From contig JALNXT010000015.1 in assembly GCA_023230245.1 (NCBI GenBank), forward strand, positions 1-13,037: a stretch of DNA of 13,037 nucleotides, in the 5' to 3' direction. The DNA comes from Candidatus Cloacimonadota bacterium (lineage in GTDB: Bacteria; Cloacimonadota; Cloacimonadia; Cloacimonadales; Cloacimonadaceae). Of the stretch, positions 10,514 to 13,037 are shown in pieces. Under the pieces are notes generated by a model. The model ran no database searches, had not been told where the DNA came from, and saw nothing but the letters and a program-made list of their open reading frames with translations. A program made the translations under genes and the position numbers. Position 1 is the first letter of the stretch; each line of letters opens with the position of its first letter.

Positions 10514-12262
10514 CTATTTGTTTGTTAGTTTGATGGGATGCGCGATATAGCTGGTGTGCAGCAACTTCTTGGCTTTAGGGGAGTTCGGCTTACCGAGGAA
10601 GTTCTCATACAGTTTCTGGATAGATTCGTTGTTGTGGGATTCACGACGCTCACTTTGTTCGTCTTCTCTATAGAGACCTTTGGCGCGGGCAAGACGGATG
10701 CGGTTGGTGCTTCGGTAGGGCTGTCCGCCGCCACCCACACAGCCACCGCTGCAAGCCATCACTTCCACAAAATGGTAAGGGGGTTCGATGCCTTTGGTTT
10801 TGGCGTCGCGTATTTCATTCATCAGTTTGCTCACGTTACCTAAGCCGGAGGCTACTCCGATGCGGATTTCTTTACCCAGTAGTTCTATCTTGCCTTTCTT
10901 AATGCCTTTCGCGCCGCGCACGAAGTCTATCTTAGGATCGGGAAGTTCGCTGCCGGTGGCAAAGTAGTAAGCCGTTCTAAGGGCTGCTTCCATCACTCCG
11001 CCGGTAGCACCGAAGATGGTTCCTGCGCCGCTGTATTCGCCTAAGGGATTATCGGCAATGCCATCTTCCAGCTTTGCCAAATCTATGCCCCGAGTCTTCA
11101 GCATCCGTGCCAACTCGCGGGTGGTGATGGTTAAATCCACGTCTTTATAGCCAGAGGCGTACATATCTTCCATGCGTTCTATTTCATATTTCTTGGCGGT
11201 GCAGGGCATCACGGAAACCAAGAAAATCTTCTTAGGGTCTATCTTCATCTTCTCTGCCCAATAGGTTTTTACGATGGTGCCCACCATTTGATGCGGGGAT
11301 TTGGAGGAGGAGAAATGGGGGATCAGATCGCTGTGGAACTTCTCCAGATAATCCACCCAGGACGGGCAGCAGGTGGTGATCAGCGGGAACTCTTCTGGGT
11401 GTTCCTTAAAGAGGTGCACAAATTCGCTGGCTTCTTCCATGATGGTGAGGTCTGCCCCGAAATTGGTATCGAACACGTATTCAAAGCCCAATTCACGCAG
11501 CGCAGTGTACATCTTACCCTTCACGTTGGTGCCGGGCTTCATGCCAAACTCTTCGCCCAGGGCTACGCGTACGGCTGGAGCTTCTTGCGCTACCAGCACC
11601 ATATCCTTATTATCCAACGCTGCCCACAGAGCATCGGAATCGTCGGCTTCATAGATGGCGGCGACGGGACAGTAGGCACTGCATTGGCCGCACTTGACGC
11701 ATTCGGAATCTGCCAAAGGACGATCGAAGGTAGGCCCCACAAAGGTGTTAATACCACGCTCGGAATTTTCCAGCGCGTGCACATCCTGAATCTCGTTGCA
11801 AACATAAACGCAGCGTCCGCACTGGACGCAGTAGGAAGGATCTAAAGTAATGGCTACGGAGGATACGTCTCTGCCTTTGTATTTGCGGTGTATCTTCTTG
11901 AGGTTCATGTGGCGGATGGCAAGTTCCTGAGCGAGGTCTTGCAATTCGCAGCGTCCGTTTTTGATACATTCTGGGCAGTTATTGGGGTGGTTGGAGAGGA
12001 TTATTTCCAGCGCATCACGGCGCAAATCTAATAGTTTCTTGCCAGTAGTGGTAATCTGCATGCCTTCTTCGCAGGGTGTGGAGCAAGAGCGCAATATTCT
12101 GCCGTTTATTTCCACCACACACACTCCGCAATTACCGAAAGCTGGTAAATCTTCATGATAGCACAAATGTGGAACGTGGAAACCTGCTTTGGTGCAGGCA
12201 TGAAGGACTTTGGTGTTTTTAAGCACCTGAGTGGCTTTGCCGTTTATGTAAACAGTAATCAT
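10514..12262 (-). CDS. hydA: Group A [FeFe] hydrogenase, catalytic subunit (582 aa)
   Basis: Catalyses reversible H2 formation in the cytoplasm. Domains in order: ferredoxin-type [2Fe-2S] (C34, C45, C48, C60); His-Cys3 [4Fe-4S] (H92, C96, C99, C105); two [4Fe-4S] ferredoxin motifs (C145/C148/C151/C155 and C188/C191/C194/C198); H-cluster domain; small-subunit-like tail (about 520-575). H-cluster motifs: L1 TTCCPSW (C298, C299), L2 MPCTAKKYE (C354), L3 ACSGGCVGGGGQP (C504, C508). The proton-relay residues of the clostridial enzyme appear kept (E277, E280, C298, S318). Length and layout match clostridial CpI and the HndD/HydA subunits of NADH-linked or bifurcating enzymes. The start ATG (12260-12262) has GGGAG (12268-12272) upstream. 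It is the first gene of a two-gene operon. No NuoE- or NuoF-like partner is next to it: downstream is a flavoprotein and upstream a divergent gene. The electron donor is therefore unresolved. Confidence 0.95.
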   Translation of the reverse strand: MITVYINGKATQVLKNTKVLHACTKAGFHVPHLCYHEDLPAFGNCGVCVVEINGRILRSCSTPCEEGMQITTTGKKLLDLRRDALEIILSNHPNNCPECIKNGRCELQDLAQELAIRHMNLKKIHRKYKGRDVSSVAITLDPSYCVQCGRCVYVCNEIQDVHALENSERGINTFVGPTFDRPLADSECVKCGQCSAYCPVAAIYEADDSDALWAALDNKDMVLVAQEAPAVRVALGEEFGMKPGTNVKGKMYTALRELGFEYVFDTNFGADLTIMEEASEFVHLFKEHPEEFPLITTCCPSWVDYLEKFHSDLIPHFSSSKSPHQMVGTIVKTYWAEKMKIDPKKIFLVSVMPCTAKKYEIERMEDMYASGYKDVDLTITTRELARMLKTRGIDLAKLEDGIADNPLGEYSGAGTIFGATGGVMEAALRTAYYFATGSELPDPKIDFVRGAKGIKKGKIELLGKEIRIGVASGLGNVSKLMNEIRDAKTKGIEPPYHFVEVMACSGGCVGGGGQPYRSTNRIRLARAKGLYREDEQSERRESHNNESIQKLYENFLGKPNSPKAKKLLHTSYIAHPIKLTNK

Positions 12263-12319
12263 AGTTTCTCCCAGAAGACATTATTATTTTGGGGACAGAA
12301 TGACAAAAGCTGCAAATCG

Positions 12320-12325
12320 TGTCAA
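12320..12325 (-). promoter_or_regulatory. Possible -35 box of the hydrogenase operon
   Basis: TTGACA on the minus strand, a perfect -35 match, 57 bases upstream of the hydA start codon. The hexamer at the expected 17-base spacing (CATTCT) is a poor -10 box. The promoter may therefore depend on an activator, or be a chance match. Confidence 0.35.
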
Positions 12326-12350
12326 GAACTTGTGCGTTAACAAAAAGAAA

Positions 12351-12381
12351 TTGACAGCTTTAGCAAGTTTGCAAGTATTGT
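12351..12381 (+). promoter_or_regulatory. Possible promoter of the DUF4476 gene
   Basis: TTGACA (12351-12356) is a perfect -35 box. The best nearby -10 is TATTGT (12376-12381), at a long 19-base spacing. The element TTGACAGCTTT (12351-12361) is mirrored by AAAGCTG (12306-12312) and TGTCAA (12320-12325) on the hydrogenase side. This could reflect shared control of the two divergent genes, but the evidence is only sequence symmetry. Confidence 0.35.
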
Positions 12382-12418
12382 TTAAAATAGAATATAAGCT
12401 CATAAAAGAGGTAACGAT

Positions 12419-13037
12419 ATGTTTTCAATAAGCAATACGCAGAACTTGAAACACTCGGCAAAAGGGCTAATCATGTTGCTGTTTAGCCTGATGTTGCTGC
12501 TCGGTTTTTCCGCTCTTTGGGGAGAGGAAATCAGCGATAAGGCTATGGATAATTCTAAGGATAGCGAGGCCTACGAACGCCTTCCAAATAACCGCCAAGC
12601 ACTACTGAAGAAGCTAACTAATCGCATCGATAAGCTTCAGATGAGCTATATTAGCCAATTGTACAAAGGCGAAAGGTTCGCAGCACAAAAACTGCTGGAT
12701 GAGATTCGTAAAATAGCAAATGACCTAGCTTACACCTCTCTCTCAGAATCACAAATAGTGGTGGTAAACCCTTCTGATGCAGGATCAAACATCACCATAA
12801 ATGTAAACCCATCCGCGCCAATGAAATCAAAGATAGGGGCAATGCAGGATAAGGACTTTGCCGATTTGAAGCTAAGCATCCGTAAAAACAACTTTGGTGA
12901 TGGAGGTCTTAGTACCCTAAAAGCCTCAACAGATGGTAATTACTTTCGCTCTGCCCAAATAGTGGAGTTATTGCCATTGTTTGTGTTTTCCAAGGATAAA
13001 CTCAAAGCTCTGGAGATTACTTATCCGAAATGTATCG
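12419..13037 (+). CDS. Secreted DUF4476-domain protein, 5' part only (cut by window end)
   Basis: I translated this by hand. It is open for 206 codons from ATG 12419-12421 to the last base. AGAGG (12407-12411) lies seven bases upstream. After a short N-terminal stretch (about 15 residues), a hydrophobic segment (LIMLLFSLMLLLGFSALWG, about 17-35) acts as a signal peptide or membrane anchor. A charged, probably helical middle follows (about 50-105, RQALLKKLTNRIDKL). From about residue 145, DFADLKLSIRKNNFGDG, ANYF-like GNYFRSAQIVELLPLF and FSKDKLKALEITYPK follow the known DUF4476 pattern: a short helical repeat in which a 'fall/time' helix pair ends in LxxFxFxxxKLxxxxxxYxK. The function of DUF4476 is unknown to me. 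The gene is divergent from hydA and shares a 156-base upstream region. The rest of the domain and the C-terminus lie beyond the window. Confidence 0.85.
   Translation, partial: MFSISNTQNLKHSAKGLIMLLFSLMLLLGFSALWGEEISDKAMDNSKDSEAYERLPNNRQALLKKLTNRIDKLQMSYISQLYKGERFAAQKLLDEIRKIANDLAYTSLSESQIVVVNPSDAGSNITINVNPSAPMKSKIGAMQDKDFADLKLSIRKNNFGDGGLSTLKASTDGNYFRSAQIVELLPLFVFSKDKLKALEITYPKCI

Noticed and set aside
11288..11845. A 185-codon plus-strand open frame inside the hydrogenase gene
   Set aside because: It is antisense to the iron-sulfur and H-cluster coding sequence, whose conserved motifs explain the base pattern. The translation is histidine- and glycine-rich with no recognisable domain.
10514..12262. 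A complete electron-bifurcating HydABC hydrogenase operon
   Set aside because: Only the catalytic subunit is present. Neither flank encodes a NuoE- or NuoF-like subunit, so a trimer can only be proposed with genes outside the window.

Overview
The window looks like part of a chromosome from an anaerobic, probably fermentative bacterium of the Fibrobacteres-Chlorobi-Bacteroidetes side of the tree. Candidatus Cloacimonadota is my best guess. The guess rests on three things: a very large secreted modular protein ending in a YPNPFNP-type C-terminal sorting domain, a complete group A [FeFe] hydrogenase, and a secreted DUF4476-type protein. All of this is inference from protein style; there is no rRNA or other phylogenetic marker in the window.

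Layout from left to right. Positions 1-66 hold a strong rho-independent hairpin that ends the giant gene. Positions 67-9240 (minus strand) are one uninterrupted gene for a 3057-residue exported protein. It is built from about twenty beta-sandwich modules of a few recurring types, then a type IX-like sorting domain. Positions 9241-9584 are a 344-base gap holding a good promoter for the giant gene and, further right, a 68-base imperfect palindrome. Positions 9585-10487 and 10514-12262 (minus strand, 26 bases apart) form an apparent two-gene operon: an [FeFe] hydrogenase catalytic subunit first, then a SagB/nitroreductase-type flavoprotein. Positions 12263-12418 are a divergent promoter region. 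From 12419 to the window edge runs the start of a plus-strand gene for a secreted protein with a DUF4476 domain, cut off by the window end.

The giant protein has a clear hierarchical architecture. Module names are mine: A and A' are variants of a domain of about 180 residues that I cannot name; B is CARDB-like; C is a jelly-roll binding-type domain; E is a carboxypeptidase-regulatory-like fold; F is a fibronectin III domain interrupted by a cleaved-adhesin/MAM-like domain. The order is signal peptide - A1 - FnIII - C1 - B1 - A'1 - HYDIN-like - C2 - B2 - A2 - B3 - A3 - E1 - E2 - F1 - B4 - A'2 - E3 - E4 - F2 - E5 - sorting domain. Every B is followed directly by an A-family module. B-A-E-E-F occurs twice as a super-unit of about 770 residues. 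A 538-base nearly identical direct repeat (parts of C and B) lies exactly 573 codons from its partner, so recombination between the copies would keep the frame.

I see no tRNA, rRNA, CRISPR array, insertion sequence or phage gene. The items most worth following up are the in-frame internal repeat, the recurring unnamed A module, the interrupted F domains with basic linkers, the hydrogenase gene that lacks its usual NADH-side partners but is paired with a flavoprotein, and the intergenic palindrome.
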